Assembly (NCBI GenBank): GCA_030562195.1
Contig: JAUJPP010000005.1
Location: 8,738,826 to 8,802,825, forward strand
Reading direction: 5' to 3'
DNA length: 64,000 bases
Source of the DNA: Nipponacmea schrenckii
Taxonomy: Eukaryota; Mollusca; Gastropoda; Lottiidae
Positions 10,786 to 19,403 of the stretch are shown one piece after another (the first letter of the stretch is position 1; each line of letters opens with the position of its first letter). The notes under the pieces were generated by a model. It saw nothing but the letters and a program-made list of their open reading frames with translations, was not told where the DNA came from and did not search any database. The translations under genes were made by a program, and so were the position numbers.

Positions 10786-12426
10786 TTAATCAAATATTAC
10801 CATAACAAAAATAATCATAAACGTATTATGGTAGCTGGCACAAAGTCTGGCAGTGGCAATGTTTATTTCCATATCGTCATCCAAACGGATTGTTTTAGTG
10901 TATGTTGTATTGTATAACAGAAAACAATCCGAATTTAGACAATATGCATAATCTGGAGGGCTAGTACAAATATCTAAATCTCCCTTCATATCAAAGATTC
11001 TCTTCTTGCGTTCCACATGATCAACGTAAGAGTTGAACACATTGATATCCGGGGTCCATTTCCGCTCCAAGTCGTAACGCAATATAATTCTTATGTTTCC
11101 GGACGCAAAAGATGAAATGGAATCCAGAGTGTAATTTTTAAAAGTAAAGTTTATCCCGTGGAGAAAGTCACCACTCACCAATAAAATGGCGTTGACAAAT
11201 TTATCGAAAATAAGATCATCAGCCGGTTTCTTTATTAAAAAGTTCAACAAGAAACACTCCGAGAACTTAATTTTCTTTTTTAAGCATTCGCCGTTAACGA
11301 ATTTGTACTTGTCCTTGCAGTCGACAATTTCACAATCTGTGGGTACGTCCTCCACCATACTTCTGCACTTGATCTTCGACCACGAGAAGGGTGATACAGA
11401 AGTTGTTACTATTATGTTATCTGGTGCGTCGATAGTCAAAAGAATACTAAACTGATTAGAGTTACTCGTTTTGAAATATTCGTAACCAAGGTAGGAACAA
11501 TGAGAGATATTTTTAAACAAACGGGTATTACAGTCCGCACAAAAGGCGTTAATGTAGAGTTCGAGATTAGTGTTGCCTTCGTACTGAAGTTTAAAGGGAC
11601 GTTGAGCGTATTCACAGAGTCTCCGTAATTTCGTTGGTGTATTCTTCGGGCACCTGTCGATCGCTCCAGGTACACATTGTCGAATCAGATGCATGGACGC
11701 AAACCGCCACGAGAACGTAATTTCATTTTGAAACAATCGGCGGAGATTGACTGTGGAACGTTTGCCTCGTCTGTTAATTCCGACGGAGATTTTCCATTTC
11801 TCTACCAAATCGTCTAAATTAAAACATTGCCAGCAGAAAATATTTTTAAAATGAAGTCCAGTGTGAAGAACGGAATATGGTTCGGCTTTCGACTCCCTAC
11901 ATTTTTTCGACAAAGTTACGTTTGCCGTTTCTGGACAACCTGATATGACGTAATAAGCGACATCTAAAGCGATACACTCTATGGCAATTCCATTAAACTT
12001 TCTATAGCGAGTTAGGCTACGTTCACTTTCAATTCGACAATATTTTTCGTAGTCGTTGCAGCAAGAGTGGTAAATGTGGCAAAATTCGTCACAGGAACAA
12101 AAAATCACTCTAAAAACGCCGCACGAGTTGAAGCAAGAATTCATTTCAAAACGTAGCGAGCAATCCAAAGGATTGTCAACTGCTTCTAATCCCGTTCCAT
12201 TGCTACTAGAATTGTTAGGAATATTTGTCCATCCATTCACCTCGGCAAGTCGATCCCATCCGTAGAATTCATCTGAATATTCTCGCAAATTATCAAACGA
12301 TTCCGGGGGATATGTATAGTTATCATTTAAATCGGAGTACCAAGTGGCGATTTTAGAATCGGATTGTTCTATTAAAACTTGTGTCAGGAAAAACGAAAGT
12401 AGACGCACAACACATGGCGTCTCCAT
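10786..12426 (-). CDS. Somatomedin-B protein, 7TM-less paralogue of the neighbouring receptor
   Basis: A single exon of 546 codons. A hydrophobic start (LLSFFLTQVLI) looks like a signal peptide. Around residues 95-132 there is a somatomedin-B domain with the eight-cysteine order and the signature CSCDEFCHIYHSCCNDYEKYC compressed as C-S-CD--C-----CC-DY---C. The rest is cysteine-rich and follows the ectodomain pattern of the receptor at 15141-18320 (CxxC near IFCWQC; CKDKYKFVNGECLK against CSSGYSLMEDETCVK). The protein stops just where the receptor would enter its 7TM: after LCASYHNT only about 10 hydrophobic residues remain. It may be secreted, GPI-anchored through that short tail (a weak signal), or spliced at ATG|GTAATA near the end to an exon not seen here. 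The ligand is unknown; SMB domains generally mediate protein-protein contacts. Confidence 0.8.
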   Translation of the reverse strand: METPCVVRLLSFFLTQVLIEQSDSKIATWYSDLNDNYTYPPESFDNLREYSDEFYGWDRLAEVNGWTNIPNNSSSNGTGLEAVDNPLDCSLRFEMNSCFNSCGVFRVIFCSCDEFCHIYHSCCNDYEKYCRIESERSLTRYRKFNGIAIECIALDVAYYVISGCPETANVTLSKKCRESKAEPYSVLHTGLHFKNIFCWQCFNLDDLVEKWKISVGINRRGKRSTVNLRRLFQNEITFSWRFASMHLIRQCVPGAIDRCPKNTPTKLRRLCEYAQRPFKLQYEGNTNLELYINAFCADCNTRLFKNISHCSYLGYEYFKTSNSNQFSILLTIDAPDNIIVTTSVSPFSWSKIKCRSMVEDVPTDCEIVDCKDKYKFVNGECLKKKIKFSECFLLNFLIKKPADDLIFDKFVNAILLVSGDFLHGINFTFKNYTLDSISSFASGNIRIILRYDLERKWTPDINVFNSYVDHVERKKRIFDMKGDLDICTSPPDYAYCLNSDCFLLYNTTYTKTIRLDDDMEINIATARLCASYHNTFMIIFVMVIFD

Positions 12427-12715
12427 GCTGAATTGTAGATATATACTACGGTCTTACACGTCGGGTCTTATGGTCTCATCTGATTCAATCATGTTCACTG
12501 GACTTATTTTATTCAAGATATCTTCCTTTGTATTCGCTCTTTGGTTTCACGTTTCTTTTGAATATTCACTTGTATCATTGTCATGAAATTAGTTTTCATA
12601 TCTTATTCAAATTTCAAGTGGGTTGGTTTCATTTGCAGATTAAAAAAGAGAAAGGCATTCGGTAATCCTCGGCTGTTTCCGTAAAGCCGCGTTGGAGGAA
12701 CGTCAATGAATTAAA

Positions 12716-12975
12716 ATGAAATTAATAGAGCTTTACGTCATACTCGTCTGCACCTAATGGGCTAATGAAGTAGGGCAACATCACACTCTTTCTGCGATTT
12801 CCAACTGTCCAAGGATCGTTAAACTGCACATACTGTAGCACACGGGGATCGGTGGATTGTCCAATCCGAACGACTAGACATTTTTCTACATGTCGGCCCC
12901 TCAGGCAAGGCAAACCGGGTTGAAAAATCCGAAAGCTAATCTCAGACGTTAGCCGGGAATGAACCCTGGACCAGC
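12716..12975 (-). mobile_element. tRNA-derived SINE, best full-length copy
   Basis: The plus strand shows the tail complement (agagctttacgtcatactc), then ctgcacctaatgggctaatg, the core with tttccaactgtccaagg, and finally gggaatgaaccctggacc, the complement of a tRNA-like B box (GGTTC). Read on minus it is tRNA-like head, body, then an AAACTCCATT end with an ATTTC tail. It sits between the SMB gene and its broken copy. Confidence 0.75.
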
Positions 12976-12984
12976 ACGACGCTA

Positions 12985-13083
12985 TATTTGAATCTTAAGC
13001 ACGGCGCAATATTTCAAACCCAAGCTGGGTGCGATATTTAAATCCCAAGCACGACGCGATATTTGAATCCACAAGCACGGCGG
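12985..13083. repeat. 25-bp satellite, short block (about 4 units)
   Basis: Degenerate units such as aagcacggcgcaatatttc. This is the same unit as the long block at 14375-14945. It abuts the broken SMB gene copy: the last unit passes from aagcacggcg directly into gaatatgg of the gene. Confidence 0.85.
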
Positions 13084-13575
13084 AATATGGCTCGGCTTTC
13101 GACTCCCTACATATTTTCGACAAAGTTACGTTTGCCGTTTCTGGACAACGAGATATGACGTTATAAGCGACATCTAAAGCGATACACTCTATGACAATTC
13201 CAATGAACTGTCTATAGAGAGTTAGGCTACGTTCACTTTCAATTTGACAATATTTTTCGTAGTCGTTGCAGCAAGAGTGGTAAATTTGTCAAAATCGTCA
13301 CAGGAGCAATAAAACCCTCGAAACACGCCGCAAGAATTAACTTCAAAACGTAGAGAGCAATCCGAAGGATTGTCAACTGCTTCTAATCCCGTTCCATTGC
13401 TACTAGAATTGTTAGGAATATTTGTCCATCCATTCAACTCGGCAAGTCGATCCCATCCGTAGAATTCATTCAATATTTTCGGAGAAGAAGCAAAGTTATT
13501 GTTATTAGACGGATTCATTAACAGTAGTATCCGGAAAAACGAAAGTAGACTCACAAAACATGGTGTCTGCATGCT
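13076..13575 (-). pseudogene. Broken partial copy of the SMB gene
   Basis: Closely matches the SMB gene from its start codon to the region around codon 185, with the duplication continuing about 280 bp upstream of the start (both contain cctcggctgtttccgtaaa). Against the parent it lacks a block after the signal peptide and an in-frame four-residue segment holding one SMB cysteine. It has a 1-nt deletion in the CDEF codons (gaattttg became gattttg) that shifts the frame to a stop at 13222. Homology ends at 13080 in the 25-bp satellite. It is not expected to make a functional SMB domain. Confidence 0.85.
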
Positions 13576-14374
13576 GAAGATATATTTTAGTTCGATCTAT
13601 TCCCGAACAAGATGGGTCAAATTGTCTGATTATAAGACTTAAGTTACTACTATTTCTATGTTTGTTCCTGATTCATGGTTTTACATTTCCTTTGATTTTT
13701 TACTCTTTTCTTTAATGTTATAAAATTGGTACTGCTGAATGTCTTATTGGAATTGCTACTGGTTTGGTTTCACATTTTGATTACAAGAGGAGGGGGCATA
13801 CACAATAAGTGATCCTCGGCTGTTTCCGTAAAACCGAGCTAGAGAAACGTTCACAGCAGGATGCTGAATTGCAATAAGGTTGAAGAAACTAGCATAGCAT
13901 TAGAATCTGCCTTACCCCAAGGACATCTAATTGCACTTCCAACCACCAACTCCCCCCCCCCTCACCCCATCCCCACATATAGATCAGGCATTTGGTTCCC
14001 ATTTGGAGGTACTAGCACATCCGGTACGTTCAGAACTATTATTTGAAAAGACTTGATTTGATCAAAATGGTATAAACATAAGTATTCTCATATTTCAATT
14101 ATCTTGTTTTGCAAAACGCAGCTGGATTGTCTTCATTAAATTTTAGAGATTTTTTATTTCAGTAAACGATATCAAATAATTTCATATCAGGATTTTCATT
14201 AGGGGTTTCTTGAAGTTCTAGTCTTTCATCAAAGCATGTTTCAGTTGTCATAGTTACTTACTTGAAATTTTATGTCGAATTTTTTTGAGCAACTATAGTT
14301 GGACGGAATGGCTAGATAAATGGATATTGAAGCCACTGCAATTCCTTCTATTTCAATCCCAAACCACTGCGTGA

Positions 14375-14945
14375 TATTTCAAACACAAGAACTGCGCGAT
14401 ATTTGAATGCAAAGCACGGCGCGATATTTGAATCCCAAGCACGGCACGATATTTGAATCCCAAGCACGGCACGATATTTGAATCCCAATCACGGCGTGAT
14501 ATTTCAATCCCAAGCACGGCGCGATATTTAAATGCAAAGCACGTTTCAATCTCAAGCACGGCGCGATATTTCAAACCCAAATACGGGGCAATTTCCTACC
14601 AAAGCACAGCGCGATATTACAATGCGAAGCACGGTGCGATATTCCAATCCCAAGCACGGCGCGATATTTCAATGCAAAGCACGGCGATATTTCAATCCAA
14701 AGCACGGCGCGATATTTCAATGCAAAGCACGGTGCGATATTTCAAACCAAAGCACGGCGCGATATTTCAATGCAAAGCACGGTGCGATATTCCAATCCCA
14801 AGCACGGCGCGATATTTCAAACCCAAAAACGGCGCACTTTTCTACCAAAGCACGGCGCGATATTTCAATGCAAAGCACAGTGCGATATTTCAATCCCAAG
14901 CATGGCGCGATATTTCGAACCCGAATACGGCGCAATTTCCTAATA
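14375..14945. repeat. 25-bp satellite, about 23 units
   Basis: The unit is close to aagcacggcgcgatatttc plus aatgc or aatcc, period 25 with a few 22-23-bp units. Because the unit is mostly stop-free in all frames, it produces overlapping open frames of 72-168 codons on both strands. These are artefacts of the repeat. It ends just past the 3' end of the receptor gene. Confidence 0.95.
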
Positions 14946-14978
14946 ACACAGTGGATTAAGGAGAGGATGGATTATTAT

Positions 14979-14984
14979 TTTATT
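14979..14984 (-). other. Poly(A) signal of the GPCR gene
   Basis: AATAAA on the minus strand, about 155 bases past the receptor stop codon at 15141 and immediately before the satellite. It would give a short 3'UTR. Confidence 0.5.
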
Positions 14985-15140
14985 TAATTTATAGAATATA
15001 AATATCATCAGTATATACATCATTTACAAATAGCCTTTAAGTTAAATATTTTGTTATAGTGGGGTTCTGTACAATAGGGCACCTTTTTCGTAATAGTCGC
15101 ACCAAAAAATATTAAAAGATATAAAATAATGTAGCGTCGT

Positions 15141-18100
15141 TCACATATGTGACGTCACAGTCGAGATGGGGTTTGACGACGACGAATAAAGTTTTTTGAA
15201 CTTCCGTTTCGCTATGAATGTTTTCATTCGTTTGAACAGTCCTTTGTATAAATAAAACACGCGTCTTTTAAAGATAAATGCGAAAAATATGAACAATCCT
15301 TGACCACAATTGAACACTGTAAATAGAATACTTAAAACCCGTAGAGCCATGCACACAGTCTGATCGGGCTTGGTAAAAATAGAGCTTATAATGGACGACG
15401 CTAGTCCAAAAATCCACGTGAAGCCCATTACCGTGGACATGCGCACATACAACATAACGTCACTCTTTCCGGTCATGTGACTAAATGTTCGTCTCGTTGT
15501 ATGATGTGCCAGTTTGGCCGTAGCTTGGATGCATATAATAGTTCGTATAAAGAACACTGTGTTTATCACAAATATTAACATAATAGGCAACCCGAACGTC
15601 ATTAAAGCAGCAACGGGACGAGTAATCCAACATCCGGAATGATGATTCACACTGTAACTCAGAGTCTCGTTCGTATCATTGCTGTAGACTTCCGTTACAT
15701 TGTCACTTCCGGTAATCACATCCACGTCTTGACCGTAACCAATTTTAAACGATCCGAACACATTCCCATATTCGATAAATACACAGAGCGCAACAATGAT
15801 AGCGGGTGAACCCCAAGCATATCCAGCATAACGTGGTAGAAACTTTTTCGTTCCCCTAATCCGCGTCAAGATGCATTTGTTAGCAAATGTTTTGTAGACG
15901 TCGTACGACATGACGTTCATCCAAAAGAAGGACGCAAGAAAGAAATAGTGCACGGATATGGCTACTAGTGAGCAGACCCAAGGTACAGCAGAAGACTCGC
16001 CCTCAATAAACATGGTCTCTCCAATCAGCAAAGCTAGGGTCAGGTTCATTGTATTTATGCCTGGAAGATTCCGCAACGATTTGAACAACCAATACGTAAC
16101 CAGTACGGAACACAGGGCCACGACTGACAACCGACCAATTATAGCCGTTATGTACCCCTCAGCTTGAGTGAATTCCCTGAAACCTTCATGACAACTCTGA
16201 ATAAAACGATGATGGCGTCGACGGAGCTCTTCATTTTTGTAATATGCATCTGGAACACAGATTTCTAGGTCTCCGCGAAGCTCATCTAGAACGGAATACT
16301 GGGTCATATTATACGTTTCATCGTTAAACAAAATGGATTTATTTTCGAATAGTTTGTACTCTTCTGAAGAAATCTTAATTTGTGCACAATTCCGGTTAAC
16401 AATCCGAGGATTGATGCACACGAAAACGTAACCAGCAACTCCAGTCAGGTTGGACTTTAAGCCAAGATTTCCCTCCACAAGAAGAGTCAAATCGTATTCA
16501 CCAGGTGCGTAAAGAGAGTTGCTAGAAGGGATGTACACTCGTGTCACAGGCGTATTAATGTCTTCTTTCAGGTTTTTAACGATTTGAAAATCGTTATTGA
16601 AAAACATATCCATGACTCCGAATTTACAGAACGTATTCTTCCGCTCAGGATCTTTCTTGTCTACGTGAACAATATTAAACGTGGTCCCGTTCATGTCGAA
16701 TTTGAAAGAGTTCTTCTCCTTCAGGGCGTTCATTTTGGAAATAATATCGGCCACCGATTCCTTGGAATTGTCTACGTGTGAGGGTAAAAGAATGAAGCTC
16801 AGTTGCAGAATCTGAGGATTTAAGATCACGTGATCCTTGTGGACGACTTCCGCAACTGTAGCTGTTTCCGTAGTTGTTGACTTTGAATGAAAGTCTGTAA
16901 CGTTCAAAATCGTTGGATATGATGTGGACTCATTTTGCTGATCCGAAGTTGATAGTGGATCGATAAGGATTTCTTCTGCGTCAATGTTAAAGTCCTCAAC
17001 CTCAACGTTTTGGTTCTGCTTTTCGAATTCGTCCTTCGGCATGGTTTCGACTCGAATGTTTTGTCCGGAAAATTGAGACTGGTTCAGGAAATGAATGCTG
17101 AAATTTTGGATCCGTTCCGAATTGATATTGAGCAGATCAGCCAACTTCTTGATGATAATGGGCTTGAATTCAATAGCATACAAGACGAATCCCAAATCAT
17201 CGTAGGTTACGTTGACTTCAAGCGCCACCATTGCGACTCTGTTGTTGTTGGTTAAAGAATCTACATCTTTTATGTTCTGAATATCCGTATCGTTATAAAT
17301 AATGGCACTACCGTCCTTGACACACGTTTCGTCCTCCATTAAACTATACCCAGACGAGCAGCTGACTCTTCTACATTTATTGCGATCCGAATCAAAAATT
17401 TCGTTTTCATGACATCTGGAATGGCTTTGCGATTCTGTTACTTCGTCGTTAGTGCTAAACATAACGTGCGTTTTGCCATCGAATCCGAAATTCATTAGCA
17501 AGCTGAAGGATATGGGGTACACGTCACTTTCTGGTTTCCCATGACCCCATTTTGCCAAAGTACGTCTTTTGGTGCGAATGATACACTCCTCTATGGGTTT
17601 CTCGTATGGTGGGCTAATATGAACGTCGCAGGTGCTTGTATTTTGGTATTCTTCCAAAACTTTCACAGATGAGAAATCGGTCTGGAACAGTAGGCTGGTT
17701 GGTGCTTCACATAGAAAGTTTATGTTCCAATGTTTTGGTTTGCTGGCATTGTTACAAATTGCACAGTAGCGATTTTTGTACACGATCCCATCTTCCGATT
17801 GAACCGGAAGTACCTCCAGGTCATATCCGTTCCGATGATAGTTGTTAGTCGTTCTTGACGTACACAGTTCTCGAATTTCCATATTGTTGAAGGTCTTCGG
17901 ACACGAATGAACACTTATAACTCCGGTATATTCAAATCCAAAAACTGGTTGACAATCACTCCCGACTACGTCATGAAAATATGGATCAATTGGCTCGTCA
18001 TCTGCTGAAGTGGGCCTATCCACCAGACGGTCGGGGTGACTGTTGTTTTTCAAGGAGACCAATTTCTCTAAACCACCAGCCGAAACGCCCTGGCTATTCT

Positions 18101-18320
18101 TTTGAATCTGGATTTTCTTTGCCAATATCGCTTTCAGGACACTGGGGTTGAATCTGTTATGTAGGACAACCATTCCAGCCACATCTCTGCTTCTCTCCAT
18201 CTTTATTTTGCGTCCGTCTTGGGAGGTTGGTTCGTCTTCGTGATTCACCTTCTCCACTAACGGGAAAGCAGAAGCGACGAACAGTACAGCTATGTGTAAG
18301 TACATACTTTTCCTCGACAT
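15141..18320 (-). CDS. Adhesion/secretin-like (class B) GPCR, intronless
   Basis: An intact single exon of 1059 codons. Residues 1-24 are a signal peptide. The ectodomain (about 25-720) has cysteine clusters near 123-150 (CQPVFGFEYTG..HSC) and 302-330 (CRRVSCSSGYSLMEDETC). The 7TM runs from about 722 to 1010. TM1 is followed by SLRNLPGINTMNLTLALL, a Cys sits at the top of TM3 (VPWVCSLVAIS) with its partner in loop 2 (HSGCWITRP), TM6 has FTWIFGLASSI, and TM7 has NCGQGLFIFFAFIF, the adhesion-type (N..QG.FIF) signature. The tail is short and basic. No GAIN/GPS cleavage motif (HL-T/S) is visible before TM1, so it is probably not autoproteolysed. It likely signals through G proteins; the ligand is unknown. 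The SMB gene 2.7 kb away is its apparent ectodomain paralogue. Confidence 0.9.
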   Translation of the reverse strand: MSRKSMYLHIAVLFVASAFPLVEKVNHEDEPTSQDGRKIKMERSRDVAGMVVLHNRFNPSVLKAILAKKIQIQKNSQGVSAGGLEKLVSLKNNSHPDRLVDRPTSADDEPIDPYFHDVVGSDCQPVFGFEYTGVISVHSCPKTFNNMEIRELCTSRTTNNYHRNGYDLEVLPVQSEDGIVYKNRYCAICNNASKPKHWNINFLCEAPTSLLFQTDFSSVKVLEEYQNTSTCDVHISPPYEKPIEECIIRTKRRTLAKWGHGKPESDVYPISFSLLMNFGFDGKTHVMFSTNDEVTESQSHSRCHENEIFDSDRNKCRRVSCSSGYSLMEDETCVKDGSAIIYNDTDIQNIKDVDSLTNNNRVAMVALEVNVTYDDLGFVLYAIEFKPIIIKKLADLLNINSERIQNFSIHFLNQSQFSGQNIRVETMPKDEFEKQNQNVEVEDFNIDAEEILIDPLSTSDQQNESTSYPTILNVTDFHSKSTTTETATVAEVVHKDHVILNPQILQLSFILLPSHVDNSKESVADIISKMNALKEKNSFKFDMNGTTFNIVHVDKKDPERKNTFCKFGVMDMFFNNDFQIVKNLKEDINTPVTRVYIPSSNSLYAPGEYDLTLLVEGNLGLKSNLTGVAGYVFVCINPRIVNRNCAQIKISSEEYKLFENKSILFNDETYNMTQYSVLDELRGDLEICVPDAYYKNEELRRRHHRFIQSCHEGFREFTQAEGYITAIIGRLSVVALCSVLVTYWLFKSLRNLPGINTMNLTLALLIGETMFIEGESSAVPWVCSLVAISVHYFFLASFFWMNVMSYDVYKTFANKCILTRIRGTKKFLPRYAGYAWGSPAIIVALCVFIEYGNVFGSFKIGYGQDVDVITGSDNVTEVYSNDTNETLSYSVNHHSGCWITRPVAALMTFGLPIMLIFVINTVFFIRTIICIQATAKLAHHTTRRTFSHMTGKSDVMLYVRMSTVMGFTWIFGLASSIISSIFTKPDQTVCMALRVLSILFTVFNCGQGLFIFFAFIFKRRVFYLYKGLFKRMKTFIAKRKFKKLYSSSSNPISTVTSHM

Positions 18321-18880
18321 TTAAATTGAGCGACAATGATGCACCATTTTGAAAAAGCGTCCGTTTATTTTGAAATCGTATTATACAATGTTTTGGTTTT
18401 TTAGGTCTCTTATCGGTGATCTAAATAAAACAAATTATAAGTGTGCGAAGTCGCCAGATGGTTGATTAAATGATTGCTTGGTAATATCAAAAGGCGAATG
18501 TATGACAAGTTCGATTTGAATATACGAGTGAGAAAGGAGAGTAGTTGCGAAACCAACGATAACAAACACTTCAAGTCGAGTAGAGTTGATAACACTTTAT
18601 CATGAGCGTGGTCAGAATGTATCCGGTCTTAATGGATCCAGCAAATTTAATCAGAGTGAACCAAAATAACCTGTTAACAGATAGAATGGGTATTACGAGC
18701 AGAAATGGAATGGAGTTTAGATTCCATATACCTTTAAATAAAAATAAACTGTAAAAATGTAGATTATGGGGTCATCTGTTCTTCATTTAGTTTTTGATCA
18801 GCTGTTAGACACTGAATCTTAGTCAGCCTTATCTTGATGACACATTTACTCAATAATAACAACTTGTTCTTGTGGACACT
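18321..18880. other. Short intergenic region upstream of the receptor
   Basis: AT-rich sequence between the receptor start codon and the 3' flank of the lectin gene. It must hold the receptor promoter. No TATA box or other site could be singled out. Confidence 0.35.
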
Positions 18881-18964
18881 CTACATTATAAGTATAGCTA
18901 GATTTAACACGGGCCATATCATTCGGATAACTGAACACAGCTTTTTTAGCAAGCAGGCAGTCAT

Positions 18965-19065
18965 CATATAATCGTCAGACCTAGTTACCAGAATCAGGAC
19001 ACGAGGATAATTAGGAGACATTTTAAATTCGTGGCTTCGCAGAACTACTTTTCTATACCAGAAAA
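18965..19065. repeat. Interspersed repeat shared with 43985-44080
   Basis: aggataattaggagacattt followed by a segment like cgtggcttcgcagaactact recurs as acgataattaggagatttaa and cgtgacctcgaactacta at 44030. The 106-codon minus open frame over 18881-19201 includes it and holds an internal duplication, so it is probably not a gene. Confidence 0.5.
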
Positions 19066-19403
19066 TATCATAACCCTTTACATCATTCGACTGATTTAGT
19101 CTGTTATTTCTATGACGTAAGAAGGATGCGATAGTTTCGGAAGGGAAAATATCATGACCCTCTACATCATTCGCCTGGTATTGTAATTTAATGGACTCCA
19201 CTTAGTTTCGGGTCTGTTATTTCTATGACGTTAGAACGGGTTTCGGATGCTATTCAAGTCATATAGTATATTTCTACGAGGGTTTTCAGTAGTAAATGGC
19301 AAGCGACATTGGAATGGTACTAACAAATCACTAAACTTCATAAATTGTTTTCCTGAAAAACGACAACAACATAACAGACAATCTGAAAATATAGAGTCAA
19401 ATC

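Noticed and set aside
14453..14987. Open frames of 151-168 codons on plus
   Set aside because: They lie wholly inside the 25-bp satellite, and their repeated peptide only reflects the unit read in rotating frames.
18881..19201. 106-codon minus open frame downstream of the lectin
   Set aside because: Contains an internal duplication and an interspersed repeat also found at 43985; no family match.
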